DNA of 42,974 bases from contig CAIUVX010000188.1 in assembly GCA_903902705.1 (NCBI GenBank), positions 1 through 42,974 of the forward strand. Reading direction: 5' to 3'. A program made the translations under genes and the position numbers. Below are positions 22,814 to 31,106 of the stretch, in pieces. The notes below the pieces were generated by a model. It was not told where the DNA came from, ran no database searches, and worked only from the letters and a program-made list of their open reading frames with translations. The DNA comes from an uncultured Methylococcales bacterium (GTDB lineage: Bacteria > Pseudomonadota > Gammaproteobacteria > Methylococcales > Methylomonadaceae). Every line of letters begins with the position of its first letter. Positions within the stretch are counted from its first letter, which is position 1.

Positions 22814-23470
22814 ATGAGAGAAATAATAGTTTTTATCTTAGTTGTACTTTTAATTGTACTTTTGATTATAGGTATCATTCCATCTTCAAATATACAAAAT
22901 AATCCAAAAAAGAAATATGAAGAGTCATTACAAGCACTAAAAAATGACCCAACTAATGCAGATTTACGACAAGAAACACTTAGATTAGGTAGAGTGTATT
23001 CTAAGTGGATGCGAAACAAAAAAGGTCGAACAATTTTTGATGAGGTTGCCATAATGAATGACATTAATGCAGTTTGTGCTTCAACTCATACAATAATTCA
23101 GAAACTTGTACCACCACCTAATAAAAAAGAAGAAGAAAATAAACCACAAACGACAGAACAACAAAAACCTACACCTATACTAAACCCGCAACATTTTATT
23201 GCCGATGAAATTAAAAAACTAGCTGATTTACACAGTTCAGGTATTTTAACTTTAGAAGAATTTCAACAACAAAAAGCCAAGCTATTAGATATTGTTGATA
23301 TACCAAAACCTAAAGAACCCGCACAAATAAAACCAGAAACTAAAGTATGTTCTAAATGCAATATACCCATGCAAGTTAAAACAGTCACAAAAGGCGAACA
23401 ACAAGGCAAACAGTTTTATGTATGTTCTAATTATCCAACTTGTCGAGAAGTGTATAAATTTGAAACTTAA
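22814..23470 (+). CDS. Membrane-anchored SHOCT and zinc-finger protein
   Basis: A 218-residue protein with an N-terminal membrane helix (residues 4-24), a charged helical stretch, a Pro/Gln/Glu-rich linker (about 98-125), a SHOCT domain (about 130-160: IADEIKKLADLHSSGILTLEE) and a C-terminal topoisomerase-type C4 zinc finger (about 175-216: CSKCNIPM...FYVCSNYPTC). SHOCT segments mediate oligomerisation; the finger binds single-stranded nucleic acid in topoisomerase I but has many other uses. The combination suggests a cytoplasmic-facing adaptor on the membrane. AT-rich like its neighbours, so likely acquired. Function unknown. Confidence 0.75.
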   Translation: MREIIVFILVVLLIVLLIIGIIPSSNIQNNPKKKYEESLQALKNDPTNADLRQETLRLGRVYSKWMRNKKGRTIFDEVAIMNDINAVCASTHTIIQKLVPPPNKKEEENKPQTTEQQKPTPILNPQHFIADEIKKLADLHSSGILTLEEFQQQKAKLLDIVDIPKPKEPAQIKPETKVCSKCNIPMQVKTVTKGEQQGKQFYVCSNYPTCREVYKFET

Positions 23471-23474
23471 AATA

Positions 23475-23555
23475 AACTCGTAAGATGGGTAGAGCGATAG
23501 CGAAACCCATTACATCTACGCATTCCTTATGTTAGGTTTCGGCTATCGCCTCTAC
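23475..23555. repeat. 81-bp direct repeat, copy 1 (downstream of the DUF3800 gene)
   Basis: Begins AACTCGTAAGATGGGTAGAG and ends ATCGCCTCTAC. It differs from copy 2 (24741-24821) by a single base (GTTAGG versus GTTGGG). Each unit is itself an imperfect palindrome: GGGTAGAGCGATAGCGAAACC pairs with GGTTTCGGCTATCGCCTCTAC across a roughly 25-nt centre. Together the two copies bracket the DUF3800 gene. A short CGGGCTA repeat follows at 23564-23580. Confidence 0.9.
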
Positions 23556-23581
23556 CCAACCTACGGGCTACGGGCTACGCG

Positions 23582-24715
23582 CTACTGAGCTTTCTCATAT
23601 TCAAGCATTTCTTGTTTTGTATATTCTTTTTCAATATCAAAAAATTCTTTAACTTTCTTTAATTTTTTTTGATTAGGTGGATTTAACTTCATGTTTCGAC
23701 TCCACTGTTCATTAAGTTCATTTTTAATACTCTCAAAAGAAAAATCACTGATGTATGATTTTTTGATTACATAATTTAATAGGTTACTGGAATTATACTC
23801 AATATTTTTTCCATTTTTATAACGATTTAATAACCAAAGAACTACATCTATAGCTTGTATTCCAGCACTGTCTTTAGATTTTACAACTCTAAAATGACTT
23901 CCTTTGGTATATTGAAGATTATATTTCTGCCCCCAGAATTGTATATTTTCTGCTGGGTATTTACTAAAAATTTCATGATAATCTTTTAACAATACTTCAA
24001 ATTGACTTTGTTCATGGTGAATAATTTCGATTACTTCTCTATTCCAAAGTTTAGACCTTTTTTCAATGTCTTCCATCAAATTAGAAAAAGCGACCATATT
24101 TGGTAAATGACGATTAATGCTTTTTTTATTGGTATCAATATTAATTGACTCAGGATGTTTTTTAACCCACTGTATTGCATCATTAATTCGTTTTTTTAAT
24201 CCTTCATCAGATAAACAAATAATATCTTTTTCTAAGTCACATAACGAATCTAAAAGCATTTTATATGCTTCTGATTTTTTTGTATTCGTAATAGATGCCC
24301 AAAATTTCTCTCTAAAACTGTTACTAAGTATTTTATGAATGTGATAAGTTAAAAGAAGACGACAATGACGCAAATTATATATGTGTGGTGGCACTGCTCT
24401 ATTTTCAGAAGGGTCAAATAAGGTAGCTACAAATTTAGTAGTTGTTAAGTATTTTTTGTCAACAAATGAAATACAAAATCTAGCATCACATTTTTTAAAA
24501 AGTTTTAACAATTCTTCTGCTATTCTTTCAACACCATCAACGCCAAACTCATTACCATGTAGTTCGTTTTTATTTATACTTAATGCAATTGTTTTAATTT
24601 CTTTTTCATGTAACAAATCAAAATTTGTTTTTGTAATCAATGCCGCTGTTATAAATAACGGCTGATTAAAATCAAACATTCCTGCATTTCCTGTTTCATC
24701 AATGTAAGTAAACAT
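23582..24715 (-). CDS. DUF3800 family protein
   Basis: About 377 residues from the ATG at 24715, chosen because AAAGGA lies six bases upstream; a TTG 27 bases further out would run into the repeat. The N-terminus MFTYIDETGNAGMF carries the YxDExG motif and the middle-to-end part has AGIQAIDVVLWLLNRYKNG, the second signature of DUF3800, an RNase H-like fold family of unknown biochemistry that is often found in defence islands. The gene is AT-rich and sits exactly between two 81-bp direct repeats, 26 bases after copy 2 and 26 bases before copy 1, like a gene cassette. A nuclease role is possible but not shown. Confidence 0.85.
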   Translation of the reverse strand: MFTYIDETGNAGMFDFNQPLFITAALITKTNFDLLHEKEIKTIALSINKNELHGNEFGVDGVERIAEELLKLFKKCDARFCISFVDKKYLTTTKFVATLFDPSENRAVPPHIYNLRHCRLLLTYHIHKILSNSFREKFWASITNTKKSEAYKMLLDSLCDLEKDIICLSDEGLKKRINDAIQWVKKHPESINIDTNKKSINRHLPNMVAFSNLMEDIEKRSKLWNREVIEIIHHEQSQFEVLLKDYHEIFSKYPAENIQFWGQKYNLQYTKGSHFRVVKSKDSAGIQAIDVVLWLLNRYKNGKNIEYNSSNLLNYVIKKSYISDFSFESIKNELNEQWSRNMKLNPPNQKKLKKVKEFFDIEKEYTKQEMLEYEKAQ

Positions 24716-24740
24716 TTCTATTCCTTTATTTTTTATTTTC

Positions 24741-24821
24741 AACTCGTAAGATGGGTAGAGCGATAGCGAAACCCATTACATCTACGCATTCCTTATGTTG
24801 GGTTTCGGCTATCGCCTCTAC
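24741..24821. repeat. 81-bp direct repeat, copy 2 (upstream of the DUF3800 gene)
   Basis: Same sequence as copy 1 apart from one base, in the same orientation, 1266 bp apart. It ends just before the stop codon of the DUF4258-like gene at 24829, so it separates the DUF3800 gene from the upstream pair. Its palindromic form could also act as a terminator or RNA-processing site between the two. Confidence 0.9.
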
Positions 24822-24828
24822 TACTGGC

Positions 24829-25104
24829 TTATCTACGATTGATACGTTTAGTTAAATGCCCAGTGGTAATCACTGTTCCATCATGATTTTCAACTATGTA
24901 AGCGGTGAAATATTGTGATAACTTGCTGACTAAATCCCTGCCGCATTGTCTTTCAATTTCACGGCGACTAGCACGAGTGAAACGGCGAATAATCGCGCCG
25001 TGTCCGTCATAGTATTCTTCACCAAATTGGTCTAGCCATTCCATAATTAACGGCGGTATGCCGCGTTGTTGGCTACGGATAGCCGCGTGAGTGGTCATGT
25101 TCAT
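24829..25104 (-). CDS. DUF4258-like small protein paired with the GTPase
   Basis: A 91-residue basic protein, MNMTTHAAIRSQQRGIPPL..., with a THAxxRSQQRGI helix, a YYDGHGAIIRRF strand and an RASRREIERQCGRDLVSKL helix, ending TGHLTKRINRR. The H...R..QRGI start and the following small alpha/beta layout resemble DUF4258, a RelE/BECR-like small-protein group, some of which are toxins. It starts 5 bp after the GTPase stop and must be co-translated with it. The upstream gene is far too large for an ordinary antitoxin, so a plain toxin-antitoxin pair is not the obvious reading. Function not known. Confidence 0.6.
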   Translation of the reverse strand: MNMTTHAAIRSQQRGIPPLIMEWLDQFGEEYYDGHGAIIRRFTRASRREIERQCGRDLVSKLSQYFTAYIVENHDGTVITTGHLTKRINRR

Positions 25105-25109
25105 TTGGG

Positions 25110-27062
25110 CTACTCCTCTTCGGTTTCTAATAAGGCACTGACTTTATCAAGTGCTGATTGCCATTCGCTAATAATAAGCGCGTAAATTTGTTGTTCTAGT
25201 TCTACTCGGCGTTGGTCTGCAAACCATTCTTTATGATGACGTGCTACTCGTTCTCGGTAGCTTAAATTTTTAACGGTATCTTCTAAATCTGCTTTTTTTC
25301 TCCCCCACTCTTGCCCTGACTTATCCCACAACTCTGCGGCAAAATTGAGTAATTCAGTCGCAAAAAGCTCCCTACTTTTAGGTTTTATAGCGGCTTTTAA
25401 ATGTTCATAAGAACCCCAAAGAACACTATCAGCTTGGTTTATAAGCTCTTTGGCTTCTAAAAACTCAGGATTGTTGGCTAAAGCTTTGCAGTGACCACTA
25501 AAACCAATTAATTTATTATGAAGTAATGATGAGGCAAGTAAATCTGTACCATTTTCCAAGTAATGGTAATAATCTAAATCAGGTGACTTATATCTATTTC
25601 CATTTCCACTCATAAAACCAATAGCTGCACGAACTTTGCCAGCATTAATGATTTTAATACCTTCAATAAGTCCATCATGTATGAGCATACTGGGTAAGGA
25701 AATAGTTCTATTTGTATCTATTCCAGCTTGCAACATTTTACTTGCATGGAGTTGCGTAGCCTCAAATTGTATTTCTTTATAGTTAGCTAGCACATTTTCT
25801 ACAGCCTGAATCTCATTAATTAACTGCTGACGTGAGTTTTCACGCATAGCGGTTAAATGATTATTCATAACATCTTGTAATGCCTCAGCATCATCTTCAC
25901 GCGAATTAAAACAATAAATCGGTAAGTCATCCAAGCCTAGTGGTACTAACTTAGCTTGAATTTTTTCGTGTTTTAATTCATAACCGATTTTAGATGATTC
26001 AACACATTCGCCAGAGTCATCATATTTTTCAGCAAGTGCTTCTTCGGGTCGCGGTAATACAAGAAGCAATGTATTCAATGATAATGATGGAATGCCACGT
26101 TTTTTTGCTCCTTCAAGAATTAGCTGTGGAGCTGCTGCTGGAGCGTCATTAAATGGCGTACATAACACAGTCAAAGTATGAGGATCACCCAAGTGGCAAT
26201 TCAAATCGGCTCGCGTTACCGCTGTGCCATCAATGCCTTTAGTATCAATAACACGCACGGATGAACATTCGTGATGACTTAGTAATTCAAATGGCACAAT
26301 GACTTCAATTAGCTTAGGCAAAGAAAAGTCAGAATGACGACCGTTGTTAATTTTCGCAAAATTAACTCTCAACCATTCTAACGGCTCTTGGTCTTCACTA
26401 TCGTCACACCATATCTCGTTACAATCTCGCTTATGTAAGCCAATAAGCTCCATAATTTTCATCGTCAATTCGCGCACGGAAGTAAATTGTTTAGCCAGTT
26501 CTTTAGCTTCATCTATTGACAGTGTTTTACCATCCTCCTGTTTTTCACGCCGTATTTTAAGCCCTGACATATTCCGTAAAGCCCTTTCTACCTCTTTAGA
26601 AATACCTTGTGAATCTGGGTTAGCGTCTTCTATTTCCGTTTTAGTAGCGGCTAAAAGGTAATCAGCAAAATCTTGAGCATGACTACGAAGCTCATCAACT
26701 GTGCAAGGTGTTGTTTGTATGCCATAAGCATGACTTTCTATTATTTGGACTTCACAGATAGTCGTACCTCCTGCACCTGTTTCTAATACTGACTTAGAGT
26801 CCGAAGTAGTTAAACCTAGAGTTCTACAAATAGCCGTGGACTTACCAACACCTATACTTCCTATGAAGACTATCTTGTAGTCTCTTTTAAGTAGCAACTT
26901 ACTTAAAGATTCAAGTTTATCGTCATGAGCTTGGAAACGACGTTGCATAGCAGGTCTGGTATCTGGTAGTTCAGATGTTTCTTCTAGCATACTTCTAACT
27001 TGTCTAGTTCTGTCTAATAGAGCTAGGTCTTGTACCTGAGATGAATGACTGTGTTCTTTCAT
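25110..27062 (-). CDS. Large dynamin-like P-loop GTPase, function unknown
   Basis: About 650 residues from the ATG at 27062, which has AAGGAG seven bases upstream; an in-frame ATG at 27167 with a weaker AGAGG would add 35 residues. The N-terminal half is a GTPase domain: G1 GSIGVGKST (about residue 70), a switch I Thr in GAGGTTICEVQI, and G3 RVIDTKGIDG (about 285). The G4 TKxD motif is not evident; VLPRPEEAL stands where it is expected. The C-terminal half is a long helical region rich in Glu, Lys and Trp with no membrane segment. This layout fits dynamin-like proteins, several of which act in phage defence or membrane repair. It heads an AT-rich unit with the DUF4258-like gene. Confidence 0.75.
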   Translation of the reverse strand: MKEHSHSSQVQDLALLDRTRQVRSMLEETSELPDTRPAMQRRFQAHDDKLESLSKLLLKRDYKIVFIGSIGVGKSTAICRTLGLTTSDSKSVLETGAGGTTICEVQIIESHAYGIQTTPCTVDELRSHAQDFADYLLAATKTEIEDANPDSQGISKEVERALRNMSGLKIRREKQEDGKTLSIDEAKELAKQFTSVRELTMKIMELIGLHKRDCNEIWCDDSEDQEPLEWLRVNFAKINNGRHSDFSLPKLIEVIVPFELLSHHECSSVRVIDTKGIDGTAVTRADLNCHLGDPHTLTVLCTPFNDAPAAAPQLILEGAKKRGIPSLSLNTLLLVLPRPEEALAEKYDDSGECVESSKIGYELKHEKIQAKLVPLGLDDLPIYCFNSREDDAEALQDVMNNHLTAMRENSRQQLINEIQAVENVLANYKEIQFEATQLHASKMLQAGIDTNRTISLPSMLIHDGLIEGIKIINAGKVRAAIGFMSGNGNRYKSPDLDYYHYLENGTDLLASSLLHNKLIGFSGHCKALANNPEFLEAKELINQADSVLWGSYEHLKAAIKPKSRELFATELLNFAAELWDKSGQEWGRKKADLEDTVKNLSYRERVARHHKEWFADQRRVELEQQIYALIISEWQSALDKVSALLETEEE

Positions 27063-27170
27063 CGTTATCTCCTTAGTAGACAATCTACCTCCCATACTAA
27101 ATTGCATAAAAGATTGATGAATGGCTTGTGATAGTAAGTTCTTTTTAAAGACAATAGTATTTGGCATAGC

Positions 27171-27372
27171 ATACCTCTTAGAGTATCTAGTTTAGATTGA
27201 AAGTAAGTGATGTTTGTTTAGCAAGTAACTACTTATTGTAAGTATGTTTCTTATTAGAAGAGTTACTTATAATAGAGTTGTTATATAGATAACTTTAATA
27301 CATGAATGTAATGCAGTAGAGATGAACAAATATAATATATTATGATAGTTTATACCTTTGAAAGTATCTAAG
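27171..27372. promoter_or_regulatory. Repeated 19-bp motif upstream of the GTPase gene
   Basis: ATACCTCTTAGAGTATCTA (27171-27189) recurs as ATACCTTTGAAAGTATCTA (27352-27370), 16 of 19 identical, in the same orientation 181 bp apart. The stretch between them is very AT-rich with several AGTTACTTA/AAGTAAGT words and holds no gene. A duplicated promoter or operator is possible. From 27373 to 27570 I see no gene or clear element. Confidence 0.35.
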
Positions 27373-27572
27373 GTAAGTTGCATACTTTATAAGTTAAATC
27401 AATAACTTGAAAATATTCATTTATCGAATGCCATTCTATTTGATTTCATAATAATGTCAAATAAAAATTTTATTATTTTTAGCTGTCGCTAGTACAAAAG
27501 ACAATCATTTTTTGTAAATAATTTGCAGAGAAAAATACAAATATTATTACTCAACAGTTGGTTTGTGCCAAC

Positions 27573-27592
27573 GTACAAAGCAGGCTTTGTAC
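27573..27592. repeat. Palindromic repeat GTACAAAGC-AG-GCTTTGTAC
   Basis: Nine-bp arms around AG, followed by TCCG. It is the same type as the palindrome at 6241-6266 and lies 60 bp upstream of the LysR remnant. Confidence 0.6.
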
Positions 27593-27652
27593 TCCGTGTA
27601 TTTACTGAAAAATATGAAACAAACGAAAGTCATATAAATATAAAAATACACC

Positions 27653-27808
27653 ATGTCCAACTTAAGAACTTTTGATTTAAATTTATTGGTCGCCTTTGAT
27701 GTGTTGATGCGCGAATTAAACGTGACACGGGCGGCGGAACAGATGTTTATTACTCAATCGGCAATGAGTCATGTGTTGCATAGGTTGCGGCAACAACCTT
27801 ATCAATAA
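27653..27808 (+). pseudogene. Truncated LysR-family regulator (N-terminal DNA-binding part)
   Basis: Fifty-one residues starting MSNLRTFDLNLLVAFDVLMR, then NVTRAAEQMFITQSAMSHVLHRLRQQ. This is a textbook LysR winged-helix start, where about 250 more residues beginning LxDPLFVR should follow. Instead the frame ends at PYQ* because the sequence switches, near 27794-27800, into the reverse complement of the neighbouring yellow/MRJP-like gene. The effector-binding domain is gone, so the product cannot be a normal regulator. Confidence 0.85.
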
Positions 27809-28394
27809 TCAAATCAACAGCTTCTGGAATCACACTGGCATCACCCTCAAGCACACGTCGCGCTGTTCCCGTATTCAAATTGACTACAATCAGCGCGGCA
27901 TTTTTCCCACCCGCAGGATCACTAATATAAATATGATTGCGGCGCGTATCGACCGCAAAATCATTCACGAACGCATCTTTAGGCGTAATCGGCGATGGCA
28001 AATAAATCACTTGCTGGAGCTGATTCGTTTTAGTATTCCAGCCAACCAATTTAGGCGTTACGCCGCTACGCATACCGTTATCCAGCATCCACACAATACC
28101 GTGACTATCAGAGCGAATACCCAACACCGAATCGAGTTTAAAATCTGCTGTTGACTGTGGATTTGCCAGTTCTTTATTAGGAAACGGCACGAGGATATTA
28201 TCTTTAACCTCAACTACCGTATAATTCGGCGCGTAAAACTGATGCAAACTCATGATAATTCGCCCGTTATCCATCACAGTAACATTCCCTGGCCCTGTAT
28301 CGAGCTTGGCTAAAATATCAAATTGTGACTCATCGGCTGATACCACTTTAAAGACAAATAGCAATAAAATAGCAGTGGATTTAAGAATATTCAT
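27750..28394 (-). pseudogene. Truncated yellow/major-royal-jelly-like secreted protein
   Basis: A 214-residue frame with a signal peptide (MNILKSTAILLLFVFKVVSA) followed by the beta-propeller pattern of the yellow/MRJP family: GPGNVTVMDNGRIIMSLHQFY, DSVLGIRSDSHGIVWMLDNGM, and VNDFAVDTRRNHIYISDPAG. Bacterial members usually run to about 350 residues. The genuine sequence ends at EAVDLIIDK, and the last 15 or so residues are the antisense of the LysR fragment. So about the last third to 40% is lost. It converges with the LysR remnant and both end at the same point. Confidence 0.8.
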
Positions 28395-28774
28395 GACTGT
28401 CTCCCAGAAAAAAGTAATTGTTGTGACATTACTCTATTGGAGGACGCGCTGTTAAATGTTCTTTATTCATACAGGTATTGATAAAATCACTGTGCAGATG
28501 GATAGGGCAACGACAGTTAAATTAGCACCTATACCGCTGAGTTTTTCTGGTGCTAAGCGCATTTTGAACAAGCGATAATAATTTTTATTTTTGTAGGCAG
28601 TGCCGCAAAATGTAGGAACACGCCAATATTAAAAATAAGCGATTTGTAATTAACAACAGCAAACAACAGGCGTACTGTCGCTATCTGTGGCTAAAAGCAT
28701 AATATCTGGACAATTTAAAATAAATTGGGCATAGTAGCCGCCTTTCACCTAATCCTATTAAAAAAAATCGTTAC
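28395..28774. other. Gene-poor gap upstream of aroQ
   Basis: No intact gene. On the minus strand a short open piece (about 28480-28570) reads LFKMRLAPEKLSGIGANLTVVALSICTVILSIPV, which looks like a membrane helix from a decayed protein, with further hydrophobic codons in another frame to about 28660. This may be the tail of the same deletion-prone accessory region. The aroQ promoter should lie in the last 100 bases, but I cannot point to a convincing -35/-10 pair. Confidence 0.35.
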
Positions 28775-29233
28775 ATGGCACAGATTACCGTTTTAAATGG
28801 TCCTAATTTAAACTTACTAGGTCTCCGCGAACCTAACCATTACGGTAACAAAACTCTTGCCGATATTCAGCAGACGTTAGAAAAACAGGCACACGCTTTG
28901 CAGCATCAGTTAAGCTTTCACCAGAACAACGCAGAACATGAAATCGTTGAATTGATTCATCGAGCCTATTATCAACAGGTTGATTTTATCATTATCAATC
29001 CTGCTGCCTTTACCCATACCAGCGTTGCCATGCGTGACGCATTGCTTGCAACACAAATCCCTTTTATAGAGGTTCATTTATCCAACGTCTACGCACGCGA
29101 ACCTTTTAGAAAACACTCTTATTTTTCCGATATTGCCAAAGGCATTATTTGTGGATTAGGAGCAACAGGATACGAACTGGCTTTACAAGCCGCCCATCAG
29201 TTATTAGTCGAGAAAGATCATCATGGACATTAG
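28775..29233 (+). CDS. aroQ: Type II 3-dehydroquinate dehydratase
   Basis: Catalyses the third step of the shikimate pathway, dehydrating 3-dehydroquinate in the cytoplasm. The 152-residue length is typical. Motifs are [19 protein letters not shown] with the catalytic Tyr (about 23), [17 protein letters not shown], and [37 protein letters not shown] with the active-site His in EVHLSN. Two positions differ from the usual NPGAYTHTS (here NPAAFTHTS), both mild. Its end overlaps the start of accB by 11 bp, so the aroQ-accB-accC order is tightly coupled. Confidence 0.95.
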   Translation: MAQITVLNGPNLNLLGLREPNHYGNKTLADIQQTLEKQAHALQHQLSFHQNNAEHEIVELIHRAYYQQVDFIIINPAAFTHTSVAMRDALLATQIPFIEVHLSNVYAREPFRKHSYFSDIAKGIICGLGATGYELALQAAHQLLVEKDHHGH

Positions 29234-29657
29234 AAAAATAAAAAAACTCATCGAAATTGTCGAAGAATCTGGTATTGCCGAATTAGAAATTAAAGAGGGC
29301 GAAGAGTTTATTCGCATCAACCGCTATTCTTCTGCACCTGCACCAATGGCTTATGCCCCCGCACCTGTTGGTATGCAGGCTGCACAAGCAATTGCCGCCA
29401 CGCCTGTTGAAGAAAAAATTACTGGTCATATTGTTAAATCACCAATGGTCGGTACGTTTTATCGTGCTGCATCACCTGGCACGAAAGTATTTGTTGAAAT
29501 CGGTCAATCAGTCGTAGTGGGTGATACCTTGTGTATTATTGAAGCGATGAAAATTCTTAATCAAATTGAATCGGACAAAAGTGGCATCGTCACTAAAATT
29601 TTGGTTGATAACGCTGAACCTGTCGAATACGGTCAACCGTTATTTATCATTGAATAA
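29223..29657 (+). CDS. accB: Biotin carboxyl carrier protein of acetyl-CoA carboxylase
   Basis: Carries the biotin that shuttles CO2 between AccC and AccAD for malonyl-CoA synthesis. The 144-residue protein has the N-terminal [22 protein letters not shown] dimerisation segment, an Ala/Pro-rich linker (about 36-62) and the biotinyl domain with [12 protein letters not shown]; the biotinylated Lys is 110. The usual EAMKMMN reads EAMKILN, a common variant. accC begins 11 bp after the stop and AAGGGGAAGG lies in that gap as its ribosome binding site. Confidence 0.96.
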   Translation: MDIRKIKKLIEIVEESGIAELEIKEGEEFIRINRYSSAPAPMAYAPAPVGMQAAQAIAATPVEEKITGHIVKSPMVGTFYRAASPGTKVFVEIGQSVVVGDTLCIIEAMKILNQIESDKSGIVTKILVDNAEPVEYGQPLFIIE

Positions 29658-29668
29658 GGGGAAGGCTG

Positions 29669-31012
29669 ATGTTTTCTAAAATCGTTATCGCCAATCGTGG
29701 CGAGATTGCTCTGCGTATTTTACGCGCCTGTCGTGAATTAGGCGTTAAAGTAGTCGCCGTCCATTCCGAAGCAGACCGTGATTTAAAACACGTCCGTTTA
29801 GCCGATGAATCTGTTTGTATAGGCCCTGCGGCTTCTGCGGACAGCTACTTAAATATTCCCGCCATTATCAGTGCGGCAGAAGTCACCGATGCCGAAGCGA
29901 TCCACCCTGGTTATGGCTTTTTGTCTGAAAATGCTGATTTTGCTGAAAAAGTAAAAAAGAGTGGCTTTGTGTTTATCGGACCCAATGCGGAAACTATTCG
30001 TATCATGGGCGATAAAATTTCTGCTAAAAAGGCAATGATTGCCGCTGGTGTTCCTTGCGTTCCTGGGGATAACACGCCGTTATCAGACAATGACGATGAA
30101 AATTTCAAGCTAGCCCGACACATTGGCTATCCTGTGATTATTAAAGCCGCTGGTGGTGGTGGTGGTCGTGGTATGCGTACCGTACACACCGAAGCGGCAT
30201 TGATTAATGCGATTGCCATGACTAAAGCCGAGGCGGGTAGCGCGTTTGGTAATCCGACCGTATATATGGAAAAGTTTCTCGAAGACCCGCGCCATATTGA
30301 ATTTCAAGTGATGGCAGATTCGCACGGCAACGCCATTCATTTAGGTGAACGCGATTGTTCTATGCAACGCCGCCATCAAAAAGTGGTTGAAGAAGCACCA
30401 GCCCCGTTCATTACCGAAGCACAACGTAAGTTTATCGGTGAACGCTGCGCTCAAGCCTGTGTGGATATTGGCTATTTAGGCGCGGGGACATTTGAATTTT
30501 TGTATGAACGCGGCGAATTTTATTTCATTGAAATGAATACCCGCGTTCAAGTTGAGCATCCTGTCACCGAAATGGTCACAGGTTTTGACATCGTGAAAGA
30601 ACAACTGCGTATTGCTTGCGGTGAGCCGCTATCCATCACGCAAGATCAAGTCAAAATCACAGGTCATGCCATTGAATGCCGATTAAATGCCGAAGACCCA
30701 AAAACTTTCATGCCTTGCCCTGGAACGATTGACCAGTTTCACATGCCTGGTGGCCCTGGAATTCGTTGCGAAACTCATATTTACAACGGCTATAAAGTAC
30801 CGCCTTATTATGATTCCATGATAGGCAAGTTGATTGCCCACGGCGAAACCCGTGACGGTGCAATTGCCCGCATGAATACCGCACTCAGTGAGCTTATTAT
30901 CGATGGTATTAAAACCAATATCCCGCTCCAGCAGGATATTATGAATGACACAGGATTTGCAGCGGGTGGGCAGAATATTCATTATTTGGAAAAGAAACTG
31001 GGGATTCATTAG
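29669..31012 (+). CDS. accC: Biotin carboxylase subunit of acetyl-CoA carboxylase
   Basis: ATP-dependent carboxylation of biotin on AccB. The 447-residue length is standard. Visible are the N-terminal [21 protein letters not shown], the Gly-rich ATP-grasp loop [13 protein letters not shown] (about 160-172), [27 protein letters not shown]...[18 protein letters not shown] with the catalytic Glu/Arg, and [13 protein letters not shown]. In Pseudomonas a short stretch separates accC from prmA; here 2.4 kb of accessory genes begins right after a palindrome. Confidence 0.97.
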   Translation: MFSKIVIANRGEIALRILRACRELGVKVVAVHSEADRDLKHVRLADESVCIGPAASADSYLNIPAIISAAEVTDAEAIHPGYGFLSENADFAEKVKKSGFVFIGPNAETIRIMGDKISAKKAMIAAGVPCVPGDNTPLSDNDDENFKLARHIGYPVIIKAAGGGGGRGMRTVHTEAALINAIAMTKAEAGSAFGNPTVYMEKFLEDPRHIEFQVMADSHGNAIHLGERDCSMQRRHQKVVEEAPAPFITEAQRKFIGERCAQACVDIGYLGAGTFEFLYERGEFYFIEMNTRVQVEHPVTEMVTGFDIVKEQLRIACGEPLSITQDQVKITGHAIECRLNAEDPKTFMPCPGTIDQFHMPGGPGIRCETHIYNGYKVPPYYDSMIGKLIAHGETRDGAIARMNTALSELIIDGIKTNIPLQQDIMNDTGFAAGGQNIHYLEKKLGIH

Positions 31013-31022
31013 CGTGTTGTGA

Positions 31023-31056
31023 ATGACTGCCAGTCCTTTAAAGGACTGGCAGTCAT
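31023..31056. repeat. 34-bp perfect palindrome, copy 3
   Basis: Same palindrome as at 11912 and 17835 (extended here by one base pair each side). It lies 10 bp after the accC stop and probably ends the aroQ-accB-accC transcript. It also marks the left edge of the second accessory patch. Confidence 0.85.
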
Positions 31057-31106
31057 TGGTTTAATTAATCAGTGTCAGAAAAGCGACAAAAACGAGGTAC
31101 GCCTTT

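Noticed and set aside
23536-23558. GTTAGGT ... ACCCAAC around the end of the 81-bp repeat resembles integron attC core sites (GTTRRRY and RYYYAAC).
   Set aside because: The two core-like words are in the wrong order for an attC site (it should be RYYYAAC first and GTTRRRY last), there is no integrase in view, and the similarity follows from the repeat's own palindrome.
23475-24821. The pair of 81-bp repeats as the start of a CRISPR array.
   Set aside because: Only two copies, separated by a whole gene rather than a short spacer, and no cas genes nearby.
27063-27167. A 35-residue N-terminal extension of the GTPase (MPNTIVFKKNLL...).
   Set aside because: A much better ribosome binding site (AAGGAG) precedes the internal ATG at 27062. 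The upstream start also has a weak site, so this is a preference and not certain.
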